Assembly (NCBI GenBank): GCA_033439685.1
Contig: JAUEDM010000002.1
Span: forward strand, 5,952,001-6,016,000
Length of the DNA: 64,000 nucleotides
Reading direction: 5' to 3'
Source of the DNA: Apodospora peruviana
Lineage: Eukaryota > Ascomycota > Sordariomycetes > Sordariales > Lasiosphaeriaceae
A program made the position numbers and the translations under genes. The notes under the pieces were generated by a model. It saw only the letters and a list, made by a program, of their open reading frames with translations, ran no database searches and was not told the origin of the DNA. Below are positions 25,751-36,754 of this stretch, in pieces; within the stretch, counting starts at the first letter, position 1, and every line of letters starts with the position of its first letter.

Positions 25751-27085
25751 ATGGCGGCCGAAAAGATTGCGAGGTTGTATGAGACAGCCATCGCGGAGGG
25801 GTTGCACCCTGGTGTCTCCCTCGTGGCTGGGGACCGAAATGGTTAGCTCTCCCCCCTCTCTCATCACGGATAATCACCATCGAATCTCTTACTATTTGAC
25901 ACTAGTCTAGTCTTTGACCTGACTAACATCAAGTAACACGCACAAGGCAACATGCTCTATTCCAATCTTTTGGAAAGGCAAGTCAGCACCCAGGTCGCGA
26001 GCATGAGCCCTTCACGGCGGGTTCCACCATTGCAGCGATCGCCTCAATGAGCAAGCTCATGACTGCTGTGGCCGTTCTCAAGGCTGTCGAGATAGGGAAG
26101 CCCCGACTTGGATGAAAATGTGCGGCCCATGTTCCTCAATATGGGTCAACATGGCATCATGACTGACTTTGATGACCAGAAGAACGCGGGGGTGTTCCAG
26201 AGTCTCGCTGCTGATGTCCCCATCACTCTCCGAATGGTGCTATCCTGCACCTCGGGCCATGAATACGACTGGATGAGCCAAGATCTGGCAAAGTGGCGAG
26301 CTTTGCGAAACGGAATCCCGTGGTCCGGTCCAACAGTCGAGGACAAATCAGCTGGGCCGCTGACATCGGTTCCAGGACAAGCTTTGCCTACAGTGGGGGA
26401 GCCGACTGGGCTGGGAAAGCCATTGAGATCGTCTTCTCCACAACACTCGAAGACTTCATGTATAAACACATCTGGAAGCTGCTCGGGATCGAGAGCGATG
26501 TCAAATTCTAGCCCAAGACGAAGCCGGATATGAAGGACCGCGTGGCTACGCTCAGCCCGCTCACCGAGCTGGGCGAGCCGCCGGCCAAGGACGAGTCCAA
26601 CTTCGATATCCTTTTCGGCGGGACAGACTGCCTTGGAGGCGCTGTTATCTTTTCTACCGCCACGGCATACTATACCTTCCTTTCTGCCGTGTTCGACCGG
26701 GATGAGAGACTTCTGACACGGTCTTCTTCGTACACTGAGCTGTTCCGCCCGCAGCTGAACGATCAACTTGAGCAGTCCTTCAACGACTACCTGGTGCGGT
26801 CTCCAGCCCAACGCCCGGTTTCTCGGCATGGCTGTTCCGCCCGGTGTAATACGTAAAACCTGGAGCTTTGCCGGCATGATTTGTTGTGAAGCGCAGCCAG
26901 GGAGGTTCGAAAAGGGAACCATCATGTGGGGTGGTGTTCCCTGTTGCACCTGGTTCATGGACTTTGAGGGCGGTGTGCGTGGGACCGCGATTTGTCAGAT
27001 GCCTCCCCCTATGCACCCGGTGATTGTTGGTGGCCTACACGCCAAGTTCCAGGGTGGTGTGCTGGATATTGCTGGGGGCAACTAA
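25751..27085 (+). pseudogene. Dead serine beta-lactamase/esterase-like gene
   Basis: Similarity to the fungal beta-lactamase-related (class C/PBP-like) family is spread over three frames. The start at 25751 leads into a normal-looking intron (about 25844-25945). The S-M-S-K motif (SxxK nucleophile) is at about 26047, and a YSGG block lies near 26395. At least four frame changes are needed: near 25960, about 26104 (one extra C in a C run), about 26375 and about 26795. There is also an in-frame TAG at 26509-26511. The last block ends at a natural stop at 27085. Conserved blocks are still in the right order, so loss looks fairly recent. Confidence 0.8.
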
Positions 27086-27619
27086 TACAGCAACTTAGCT
27101 ATAATCTAACAGTTGAGTGCGTAATTGATGTTTATACTCGTTAACATGGATAACTTAGTTTGTTGACGGTAAATTTATTGTAATTTATAAATACGGAATC
27201 TCTGTGTCAAACGACGGTAAAATACCTAATGATGAGTTGAGCATGGAACTGTTGACTGAACCCGAGAGCCCATTTGCTAACGGGGATGGACTTAGTTTAT
27301 ACATGTGCCAAATGGACACACACTGCTTATTCCGTACACCACCATCACACCGCCTAGCAGTCGTCAGGAAACCTATCGGAGAATTTCATCCAATGAGAAG
27401 GGTTGAGATTGCATTGTCGAGACCTGAACAGAGAACTGGCAGATGTGCTTGACTTGTACATGCCTACAAGCTAACAACGAATTGTCCAGCCATTTCAAAT
27501 GTTTGTTGGCCACATACTCAGCTCCAAACTCACAGCTGAGATGCACCTCTCACGCAGAAATCAATCAAGGACAGCTAGCTGGACCTGATAAACTTTTCAA
27601 TTCAAACTTGGGTATCATT
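27086..27619. other. Intergenic, no gene seen
   Basis: A/T-rich spacer between the pseudogene and the 3' end of the MFS gene. Confidence 0.6.
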
Positions 27620-29317
27620 TTAAGTAGTCTGCTCAAACTCGGGATTCTTCCAATCCGGTTCTCCCGACCAGCGCCTCATCCGGGGACCGAACTTGTGCAG
27701 TGCCGCAAATAGTGGGATGCAAAAGCCCACAGTGATGATGGAATGGCCGGCAAAGGTCCACGTGAAGCCGACATTTTCCACCCACGGCACGATGAAGAAG
27801 GGGTCGACAAAGGCCGAGAGGTTGAGCATGACGGCGTAGAAGGTCATGGTGGCCATGCTCTGCATCGGGTAAGCGTCCACCACGTACGAGCAGACGGCGG
27901 TGTTGCCCATTTGGATGCCCGCACCGAAAAGAGCAAATGCGACCTGGCCTACCATCCAGTGGTAGCCCTTGTCCACGCTAATTCCCCACACAATCAAGCC
28001 GACGGCGGTCAGGATGGCGGCGGGATAAGCCAGCCAGAGACGCATCTCGGGCACCTTTTGGTTGTCATCGGAAGACTTGGCAAGCCGGACGACGATGCGG
28101 TCGCTGAGACTGCCTGAACAAAAGACTTCGGAGAGCACAGTTCCGACAATGAGGCCGATGTACAGCAGGCTAATTTTGCAGGAAAAAAGGTTAGCTTATC
28201 ATCTCAATTTCTCTCGTGGCTCACAACAGAAGTGAACAACTCACCCTTGCATATATGCCTCGGGAAACGTCTCGGCGTAGGCAATGGGGACGAGAGTTAC
28301 CACCGAGAGCACCCACCAGTACCAACCAAAGCAGTACACGACAACGGAAACGGGGACGACGACGAACTTCCAGGTCTTGACGAAGCGGACAGCGGTATCC
28401 CACAGGTTGGGGTGTCTCATTCCTGGGATCGGAGCCCACACGTGGGCGTATCCGAGCTTCTTGGTTCTCTTGACTGCTGCGACAAGACCATCTTCGCCAG
28501 TAGTAGTCTTCTCCCACTCCTCCCGCGTGAGCGTCATCATCAACCTGCGTGGGTACAGCGTCTCGGGCAGGAAAAACACTTCCACTCCAAGAATCAGCCC
28601 CAGCAGGATGGCCGTCAGCCACTGAACCCACTCATAACCCGCCAACGAGACGAAGCCGCCGATCAAGGGACCGAAAAGAAGGCCCTGGTCGATGGCAAGC
28701 ACCCAGAGACCCAGTTTCTGGCCACGCTCGTGCTCAAAGAAGACGTCGTTGATGATGGCCAGTCCAACATTCGACGCTGGACTTACACCAAGGCCTTGGA
28801 AGAATCGTGCAGCCATGTATCCCGAGTAGTTTGGTGCCAAGGCGGCGCCGACGGTAGCTGCGAGGGCCGTGGTGGTGCCGAGGATGATGATGGGACGGCG
28901 GCCGATGATGTCGGCGGGGGATGCCCAGAGCAAGGGACCCAAGGAGAGACCTAGGGCGGGAATGGCCACGGTCCAGTTGATCTGCTCGAGCGTGGCGGCA
29001 TATTTCTCTTGCAATGCGGGGAAAGACGGCACAGTGGTGGTGGTGATGTAGGTGAACATGAAGTACAGGGACATGACGATGGTCAAGATGATGTGTTTTT
29101 GTGTTTTGGACCAGTTCAGGGGGTCAAGCTCATCGGAGAGCACGGGTTGTGGGAACAGGGGGAAGCCATCTTTGCTGAGGACGACCTCGTCTGTGATGTT
29201 GCCGTGGGCGATCTGGATCTTGGAGTAGTCTAAAAGACCGCCTAATCGAGGAGGATTGGATGAGGGAGTTCGGGACGTGAAGGTATCCTCTTTCTTTTCG
29301 AGGTCGGCGGCAGCCAT
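27620..29317 (-). CDS. MFS transporter (DHA1-like)
   Basis: Two exons (29317..28245 and 28169..27620) give 540 residues. The start is the ATG at 29317; the open frame upstream begins with TTG. After a cytoplasmic N-terminus ending in the DPLNWS stretch typical of fungal drug:H+ antiporters, about twelve hydrophobic segments follow. An ADIIGRRP loop-2/3 motif and an ARFFQGLGVSPASNVG block match the DHA1 group. The intron lies inside a later transmembrane region with a GTGAGT donor and phase 2. Plasma-membrane efflux or uptake is likely; the substrate is not readable from sequence. Same strand as the MATE gene upstream. Confidence 0.93.
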
Positions 29318-30251
29318 GGCGCTCAACTGTATGGAGTGAATGAAATTGAAATTGGAGATTCACCTTTTTTTCGTGGCTCCTCCATGGCGAAGACATGAAG
29401 TTATATGTATATGATCACTGAGATTCGGCCACCACCCGCAGGTACAAGACACACTGCAGTTATCTGCTACGGAACACTACTAATTCAAATTATAACATCT
29501 GTTGCTGATATCGATTGACTGTTCCGAATTGTCCCCCAACCTTCATCAGCTTATCTGGGCCTCTGAGGAGGGATATTCGGAATAATGAGGGAAAGGGGGG
29601 TGATATCAAGTGTGGGACTGTGTTTCTCGCGGGGGAACCACTAGGATTGCCCTTATCTCTGGCCGTGCTGGAGGGGAATTAGTTGTGCTTGCTGGTAATG
29701 ATTTGCCAAGTCCAATCCCGCCATACGAAGCCAATGACAGCACCGGACTGGGGCCCCTTGATGATGCAGGAGTCCTTTCATGGACTTAGTGCGGGTATTG
29801 GCACAGTGGGTCCGGATCGAAGAACGGTTAGTTGCCCCTGATAGCCTGGCTGGGTATTGAATGGAGATGGGCTGAACCACATTGCTGGTCCAGAACCATG
29901 TGGCCTTCCACATGATTCTGGACGGGCGGATGGTGGGATGGGATGGGTGGACTTAAGCGAATTGCCACTCCGATGTTTCACGATGAAGGTGGGATCTCAC
30001 GATGTCCTTCTCAATCTGGAACGGTTTAGCTCCCAGCGATTTCCGGGGAATGGATGGAGCCTCCATTTTGTTCAGCCTTGCTCAGCTCCGATATGACATG
30101 TGCAGGGCAACTGGGCAGCCCATTACCCATTCATTCATGGTGGTCTCGTGGCATGGTTCTTGTATGTCTCGATTATTTTCATCATTCATAATCGTGAAGA
30201 GGGCAACTCAACTGCCCCGACCGAGCACATCGTCTGGGTCCATGTCTCTAT
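29318..30251. other. Intergenic, MFS promoter side
   Basis: About 0.9 kb between the MFS start and the MATE stop. No gene supported. Confidence 0.6.
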
Positions 30252-31835
30252 CTAATGACACAAAGGAGCACCAAGACTTGCATCTGTATCTTGCTGATCC
30301 TCTTCTAACCTTGCCGCAGCTTTTCGTACCTCTTCCACCCAATTGCTTTGCGCAACCACAATCCACTCCAAGATGCCCACGAGCGAGAGAGCAACGCACT
30401 GTCCCATCCACAGCCCAGCCAGGCCCCATCCGCCTCGAAATGCGAACCAAATACCGCCGGGGAGTGCCCCGGCGTAGTAGCTCACACAGTTGACAAGCGC
30501 GCCCACCCATTGGCGGCCCATCCCTCTCAGCGCTCCACCACAACTGCCGTTTAGACCATCGGCAATCTGGAACAAGGCGACGTACGGCATGATCTCAGCA
30601 ACAAGTTCGATGACGCGGTCGTCGTCGTTGAAGAGTCCGCCCACCTTGTGCCTAGTCGCCAAGAGTGTGATGGAGATGACGGACCCGAAAAGCACAGAGA
30701 GAAGTGCGGCAGAATGGGCAGATCGTCTGGCCGCCATGGGCCGTCCCGCACCAAGCATGTTGCCCAAACGAGCCGACTCGGCCACTCCCAGTCCAAAGGG
30801 AATGGTGTTGATGATCTGATCGGCCGTCATGACCACCGACTGCGCCGCCAGGGGAAGGGTGCCGAGTCTGCCAGCAGCCAGAGCAACGATCTCAAAGGCC
30901 CACCATTCCGTGCCGACGTGGATGACGCCCAGGAAGGCCAGTTTGGCAAAGGGGCCCATGTTGGTGCAAGCACGGCGAGGATGCAGACCAGTCCAGCATT
31001 CCTCCTCCTCTTTGTCTCGAGCCTTTCCATGCACGAAAAAGGCGTAATAGCCCACGAGCAGGCAGAAGCTGAGCCAGTACGAGATTCCCGTCGCCACCGG
31101 TGCACCCATGAGTCCGAAACCGAGCGTCTTGACAAAAATGTAGTTCAAGACGACATTGAACGGCGCCGTGATGAGCAGCACATAGGTGCCCGCGCGGTAC
31201 AGACCCTGGGCTTGCAGAAACTTCTTCATGCACTCGAACCAGACGTATCCGAGGCCGCCCGGTGCCAGGAGAGCCAGGAAGCGTGCGCTTCCGACAGAGA
31301 TCACCTCTGGTTGGTGAAGTAGGCGGAACAGACCCTCGGAGAAGAAGACCCAGATGATGGCGACGCCGAGGTAAAAGCTGCTGAGGACGACGATGCCGCG
31401 TTGCAGCAGGATCCCCAGATTAGACCTGCCCGGCCCCGAGGAGGCCGAGTTGCCCCCCTTTGCTGCTGAGAGGGTGAAACTGGTCGAGGCAAGGGTGTCG
31501 AGGGCAGAAGTGCCTCCCAACGCAATGAGCCACGCCGTTGCCATGGCGAACATGTAAGAGAAGGCGGCAACCGCGAGGGCTTCTGACGAAAGCAGCCGGC
31601 CAACTATGAGTACCGAAGCCGTCTGTAGGCTGTTTTGGAGAATGTAGGCCAGGATGACGGGTACAGCAGCCTTGGTGAGGAACCACATCTCGTCCAGCCA
31701 GAGGACATATTCACTCCGCCGCGGACGAGCATCTGTGGAGGATGGGAGAAGGGGCGAGGTCTCGTCGCAAGTAGTGTCCTCTTCATGATGGTAAGGGGAG
31801 CATTGCTGCTCCGTGTCGGCGTCTGAGTTGGGCAT
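30252..31835 (-). CDS. MATE family efflux transporter
   Basis: Intronless, 527 residues. The ATG at 31835 is used because the longer frame starts with TTG. A hydrophilic N-terminus of about 60 residues precedes roughly twelve hydrophobic segments. MATE-type features include PVILAYILQNSLQTASVLIV near the first helix and the EWWAFEIVALAAG block in the second half, as in yeast Erc1-type MATE proteins. It would export cationic or aromatic compounds with proton or sodium exchange at the plasma or vacuolar membrane. It starts divergently from the agmatinase gene, sharing a 1-kb promoter. Confidence 0.94.
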   Translation of the reverse strand: MPNSDADTEQQCSPYHHEEDTTCDETSPLLPSSTDARPRRSEYVLWLDEMWFLTKAAVPVILAYILQNSLQTASVLIVGRLLSSEALAVAAFSYMFAMATAWLIALGGTSALDTLASTSFTLSAAKGGNSASSGPGRSNLGILLQRGIVVLSSFYLGVAIIWVFFSEGLFRLLHQPEVISVGSARFLALLAPGGLGYVWFECMKKFLQAQGLYRAGTYVLLITAPFNVVLNYIFVKTLGFGLMGAPVATGISYWLSFCLLVGYYAFFVHGKARDKEEEECWTGLHPRRACTNMGPFAKLAFLGVIHVGTEWWAFEIVALAAGRLGTLPLAAQSVVMTADQIINTIPFGLGVAESARLGNMLGAGRPMAARRSAHSAALLSVLFGSVISITLLATRHKVGGLFNDDDRVIELVAEIMPYVALFQIADGLNGSCGGALRGMGRQWVGALVNCVSYYAGALPGGIWFAFRGGWGLAGLWMGQCVALSLVGILEWIVVAQSNWVEEVRKAAARLEEDQQDTDASLGAPLCH

Positions 31836-32828
31836 GTTGTTTTGTTTCCTATCCTCCAATACGCGACAACAAAAAAGGGAAAAGGGGGAAAAGGGGCTTT
31901 TGTTGTTCTGTTGACGGCCAACTTGCAGTCAAACTTTCAAGTTGGATTATAAACACATGGGAATGGTGAAAAGATGTTTGGCCTTGAGATAGCCTTTATG
32001 GGGCGCCAGGATTCTTTTACCGATCTGGAATATGGTGACGGAGTGTGAAGATATCTTGCCATAAAGCCGTTGTCTTACCTTGCGGGTGTGACAAGAACAG
32101 GGGTCGACCCCTGCGCTAACATTTTTGTATGGTAAATCCGTTTACGACCGTTAGTGGAGTTTGGCCGGCCGTTTTCGGAGCTGGGGTAAACAGAGAAAAT
32201 TTTGTGACAAATGTCGTTGATTCACATGTTGCAGACCACTTCTGCATGGTCATTTTGCACACTAATCTTTTGGCATTGTCGAATTGCAGACTGCAGAGAA
32301 CCGTCTCGATCGTTGCATGTTTAGCTCAATGCGGGCCACGCAGATAATGTGCGATGAAGAGATGCCATTCGCAACGAGGTGGCTATCAAGACGTTTTGGG
32401 AAAGTTAGCCACCTCGACGTGGGGGAAAGCTGGAGAGGTGTGGTCTGGTCCGTCCCAGCAGAGGGGTTGTTGTGAATCCCCTCATATGCGCGCTAACCGT
32501 ATCTGGCCAAATAACCACCGATAAGACGGCTCAACGGCGATACCGCCGTTCGGAGAAATCTCAGTGCATCATGGTGCATGAGAATCGCGGGGAGCATCAC
32601 GATGGTGAGCTAGGCCCGATCTGGCGAATTACGCGCCCGATGATCATGTTGACATCGGAAGCAATCGATATCTCGCGGAGCTGTCGGTGATGTACGACAG
32701 TAAAGTCGGTAAGGACATGAACTGCGGACGACATGTATAAGAATCTGTTAAAGTCTCTTCGGAGCTTGTCTTGATCTCTGAATCATCACCCATCCTCATA
32801 TCGAAAAGCATCCTCTCTCCGTTCCATC
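31836..32828. other. Divergent promoter region MATE / agmatinase
   Basis: Contains an 11-bp inverted repeat (CGAGGTGGCTA at 32375-32385 against 32406-32416) and a CGG-N8-CCG palindrome at 32533-32550. No coding sequence supported. Confidence 0.6.
32533..32550. promoter_or_regulatory. Palindrome AACGGCG-N4-CGCCGTT, possible Zn2Cys6 site
   Basis: The 7-bp arms are exact reverse complements and contain CGG and CCG triplets 8 bp apart, the kind of half-site pair bound by Zn2Cys6 dimers. It lies about 280 bp upstream of the agmatinase ATG. A Zn2Cys6 regulator gene is at 34516-36087. Confidence 0.35.
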
Positions 32829-34239
32829 ATGCATTACTCCGAGTCTCTCTTACTAGCCCTCTGGGCATCCGTTGCCTCTGCCCATGGCAATCACGATGAC
32901 CAGATTCCTATGTCGGGACCTCACCAGTCTCTTTGGTATAACCGTCTTCCTGGCGATGGTGGCACCCAGGCCGATGCCGTTTTCTCCGGCATTTCCACCT
33001 TTGGTCGTCTCCCATACGAGCCCTGCCTGCAAAAGTCAGACGTCAGCTATGACATCGCCTTCATCGGTGCCCCCTTTGACACGGGCACCTCGTACCGTCC
33101 CGGTGCTCGCTTCGGGCCTTCGGGTATCCGTCAGGGCTCGCGCCGTCTCAATCTCTACGGAGGATACAACGTTCCTCTCGCCACCAACCCTTTCAACAGC
33201 TGGGCCACCGTGCTCGACTGCGGCGATATTCCCGTCACGTCGTACGACAACACCTTTGCCCTGCGTCAAATCGAGGAGGGCCACTTCCGCATCCTCTCCC
33301 GGGAGCCGGCCACCGATGCTGACGAGCCCGGCCCGGCCGTCAAGGGTCGCCTCAAGGGCAAGACCTTGCCCAGAGTCATCACCCTGGGCGGTGACCACAC
33401 CATCACCCTGCCGCTGCTGCGGTCCATCAACCGCGCATATGGCCCCGTGACCGTCATCCACTTTGACAGCCACCTTGACACATGGAAGCCCAAGGTCTTT
33501 GGCGGCGCGCCATCCGATGTTGCCTCGGTCAACCACGGCACGTACTTCTACCACGCCGCCATGGAGGGCCTCCTCAAGAACGACACCAACATCCACGCCG
33601 GCATCCGAACCACCCTGTCCGGCCCCAGCGACTACGAGAACGACGGATACTGCGGATTCGAGATTGTCGAGGCTCGTGAGATCGACACCATCGGTGCCGA
33701 GGGCATCATCCGCAAGATCCGAAACAGGGTGGGCACCAAGAACCCCGTCTATCTGAGCATCGATATCGACACGCTCGACCCTGCCTTTGCCCCGGCCACA
33801 GGAACCCCCGAGACCGGTGGCTGGTCGACCAGAGAGCTCCGCACCATCATCCGCGGTCTCGAGGGCGTCAACCTGATTGCGGCGGACATCGTCGAGGTAG
33901 CTGTACGTTTTTCTATTTTTCTTGTCACCGTCTTTTATCTGCTGGTCTTTGTGTGGCATGACCGCAGGGCGTCATCGTCACCTTTGGAGGGCAAGACTTG
34001 CTATTCGTTTCCTTTTTGAGAGGGGGGTTTTTCTTTTTTGGTCTGCGCGTTTTTATTTGTATTGTCTGGTACTGACAACACATCGGGATTGTTTGTTATA
34101 GCCTGCGTATGATACCAATGCCGAGCACACCACCATGGCTGCGGCAGATGTCTTGTACGAGGTCATGAGCTTGATGGTCAAGAAGGGCCCCTTGAGCAAG
34201 ACCATCGACAGCAACGGCAGGAACACCCGTGATCTCTGA
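32829..34239 (+). CDS. Secreted agmatinase-like ureohydrolase (arginase family)
   Basis: Exons 32829..33902 and 34102..34239 give 403 residues. A short signal peptide (about residues 1-18) precedes the ureohydrolase fold. Manganese-binding blocks are visible: GGDHTITLP (about 187), DSHLDTW (about 213; the usual second residue is Ala, here Ser), and SIDIDTLDPAFAPATGTPE (about 310). Family members hydrolyse agmatine or related guanidino compounds to urea and an amine. The signal peptide points to the ER or an extracellular or vacuolar site, a known theme in fungal agmatinase-like proteins. The intron is long for this window (199 nt) and is open for 36 more codons if retained. Neighbours are two transporters and a Zn2Cys6 factor. 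Confidence 0.92.
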
Positions 34240-34515
34240 GGTGGATGGTGATTTTCTGGGTATGATATCACGAAGAGGATAAAGATACCCATGTTGGAGG
34301 ATGTAGAGTGCATGATGACTTATGATTCAATGGATATATTCCTTATTTCGGGTGTCGGAATTTGGTATATGTGCAACTCTGGTTGCCCCCGTGGGGGATG
34401 CTGCGAGGGTCGGAGCAAGCATTCCTTCTCACCCCTAGAATAGAATAATATTATAGTCCAATTTTTCTGTTATTTGAAACCCGCCCCTGTTAGTATCTAG
34501 GATCTGTTTCTGGAT

Positions 34516-36087
34516 TCACGGGTATTCCAACAAGTCGTAGAAATGGAAACAGAGTGTGCAAGGAAACTCACCGAGCAGCTCCCCTGCGCACAAGTTGCCC
34601 TCGTCGTCCCCCATCTTGGGACGTAGATCCCAAACGTCCTTCAGGGCCTGGCGGATCGTCCGGACATGAGATGAGCGGATGCACTCTTCCAAGCCGTCTA
34701 TTTTGGACAAAACAAAGTTTCTTTGGTCCTGGCTGACTGCCTCACACCCGAGAGTGAACAGCGGCATGGCCATGGCAACCCATGTATGACACGGTTCAGC
34801 TGCTGAGTTGGAGGTGGCTTCCATCTGGGAGAAAAGCAAGACCATCTGAGCAAAGGCCGACTGGATCTCTGGGGAAGACGAGGGTCGGTGGTAAAGCTGT
34901 CGATACAGCTGGATCAGGGTCGCTTGTTGGAAGATTCGGTGACAAAGAGCATACTCTTGCAGGTGCTGGGAGCTGGTATGTGAAGACGTGTGTGTGCTGC
35001 TAGAGGAGAGGGTGACTGGGGGCGTTGCCTTGGAGTCACGGATGATCATGGCCTTCACTTTGCCCAAGAGGATGTCGGCCTCTGAGTGGCTACATGGAGG
35101 CGTGTGACCGTCTGGAGGCGGATGTATTGCCTTTGCTAGCTGGTTGATCTGGTGGAGCATGTAGAGCAGCTCATCGCTGTACCCGAGGAAGCCGTCAATG
35201 GCCGGACTGGTGTTGGAGACCGGGGACTGGTGTTCGAAACCGAGGGGCTTGAGTCTGGTTTTCCTCTCCGGGGCCAAAGACTGAGGGATGTATGGTAAGG
35301 TCTGTAGGGAGAGATAGAGCTGATGGAGATGCCCCATGGCCATGTGCATATTACTCCCATGGTTTCGAGAGGTTTTGGTCATCAGGGTGGCTGAATCATT
35401 TGACTGGTCGTTTGTGTCTAACAGTGCTTGGATTCCCTGGAGATGAATTCGCCACGAGGATGTGGCTTTCCCCTCGGTCTCGGACCGGTTATAGGTGAAA
35501 ACATCGGTCAGGCACCAGATGAGACAGGTCGCAAGCAATGTTTCGTTCATCGCTTGGGGGAATCGGGTAGCTTGTAAGGCGGCTCGGAGCAATCCTAGCC
35601 CCGAAGACTGCAAATGGCTGAGAATCTTTTTTATGTCAACTCCATCCAGAGAGGTGACGCCTCGAGACAAGAAGCCTGCGGCCGACAAAGCCAAGCAAGC
35701 TGACATGAGCTGTGGCGACTCGAGTGTTGCGGGAAGTAAACCTTGGCGGAGGTCACGGTGTACCAAAGGGTGGCAAGATAAGGAGGCGAGGATATCCTGG
35801 GTGAAGTGGTGAAGAAGGCTCTGATATCTTGATGAGAGGGGGATTCCATTCGGAAGTCTGTGTGGAGTGTCCAGTCGGTCCTCGTTCCAGTGCCGCTGTA
35901 ACAACACCCCCTGACTTGAGTTTATTTTGTGTTCCTCCTGTTGTGGTGCCCAGACAGAGACAACCCTCAGGGTGTATTTGCATGTCCTGTTAAAGGACAA
36001 ACACTGCCCACAGCATGGTTTCTGCTCGCCACATTTTCTCCGTCTCCGCCGACACTCGTCACAGCCCTGCCGAGATCGCGTGGTCAT
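34516..36087 (-). CDS. Zn2Cys6 fungal transcription factor
   Basis: Intronless, 523 residues. The ATG at 36087 places the binuclear zinc cluster right at the N-terminus: Cys at 9, 12, 19, 26, 29 and 36 with C-x2-C-x6-C-x6-C-x2-C-x6-C spacing and a five-Arg run. The frame is open further upstream, but without family similarity. The remainder is helical and Leu-rich with LMSACLALSAAG and QEYALCHRIFQQATLIQLYRQ segments, typical of the fungal-specific middle region of this family. Nuclear regulator; its closeness to the agmatinase and transporters suggests local control, which is inference. Confidence 0.92.
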   Translation of the reverse strand: MTTRSRQGCDECRRRRRKCGEQKPCCGQCLSFNRTCKYTLRVVSVWAPQQEEHKINSSQGVLLQRHWNEDRLDTPHRLPNGIPLSSRYQSLLHHFTQDILASLSCHPLVHRDLRQGLLPATLESPQLMSACLALSAAGFLSRGVTSLDGVDIKKILSHLQSSGLGLLRAALQATRFPQAMNETLLATCLIWCLTDVFTYNRSETEGKATSSWRIHLQGIQALLDTNDQSNDSATLMTKTSRNHGSNMHMAMGHLHQLYLSLQTLPYIPQSLAPERKTRLKPLGFEHQSPVSNTSPAIDGFLGYSDELLYMLHQINQLAKAIHPPPDGHTPPCSHSEADILLGKVKAMIIRDSKATPPVTLSSSSTHTSSHTSSQHLQEYALCHRIFQQATLIQLYRQLYHRPSSSPEIQSAFAQMVLLFSQMEATSNSAAEPCHTWVAMAMPLFTLGCEAVSQDQRNFVLSKIDGLEECIRSSHVRTIRQALKDVWDLRPKMGDDEGNLCAGELLGEFPCTLCFHFYDLLEYP

Positions 36088-36596
36088 GGCCAGAGCGATA
36101 ATGGCGCATTTGGAGCGGCGATGTCGGATGATGACGACGAGTCTGTTTGCTTTCGTGCATGGATTTACCAGATAGGATACGTGCCCGTCAGTAGTTGAAT
36201 ACAGTAAACATAGCAAACAATGTGAACGCTGGACATTATGCGGGGATGTCAAGTTGTTTCTGATGTCACCTCTATTGACCTGTACGGAGCGTGGAGTGCG
36301 GATAAGGACCCTGGAACCTAAGATAAGGGATTTGAACAGGTCCGTCAGCAGCTCAAAGAAGCATGGGCCATGCCAAGATGCCAAGACCGCAATTTGTGCG
36401 ACAGGACCACCTGTCAGCACGGACCACAACCATTGGTATTCATTGGATTTTGGCGGTGCCAAAAGTCTTTCCTCGTCACCATTCGGCAATGGCCAAACTG
36501 CTTTCTTAATCTGCGTGTCGTCCAGTCCACACACCCCAAAATCGACGACCAGTCATTTCCATATTCTCATAGTCATGTGAGCCCTCATTACTTTTT

Positions 36597-36650
36597 ATCA
36601 GTCCAGACCAGTCAACATCGAGTATCAGTCCAGACCAGTCAACATCGAGT
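36597..36650 (+). repeat. Exact 27-bp tandem duplication
   Basis: The unit ATCAGTCCAGACCAGTCAAC plus 7 more bases occurs twice in a row without change, upstream of the regulator and just before the HET relic. Confidence 0.95.
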
Positions 36651-36754
36651 GTCGCCCACGTTCCACACGGGAAAGAGAAGCGGGAAACCGACTCGCTGCC
36701 GAAATGCGTGTCGAATTGGGCAACGCATTGGGGCTGGGTTGGGTGCCATGAAAA

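Noticed and set aside
33036..33959. 307-codon minus-strand frame over the agmatinase
   Set aside because: Antisense shadow; the plus strand has all ureohydrolase motifs and correct splicing.
34516..36534. Longer N-terminus for the Zn2Cys6 factor
   Set aside because: The frame is open upstream to 36534, but the zinc cluster normally sits near the N-terminus and the extra 149 residues show no family similarity.
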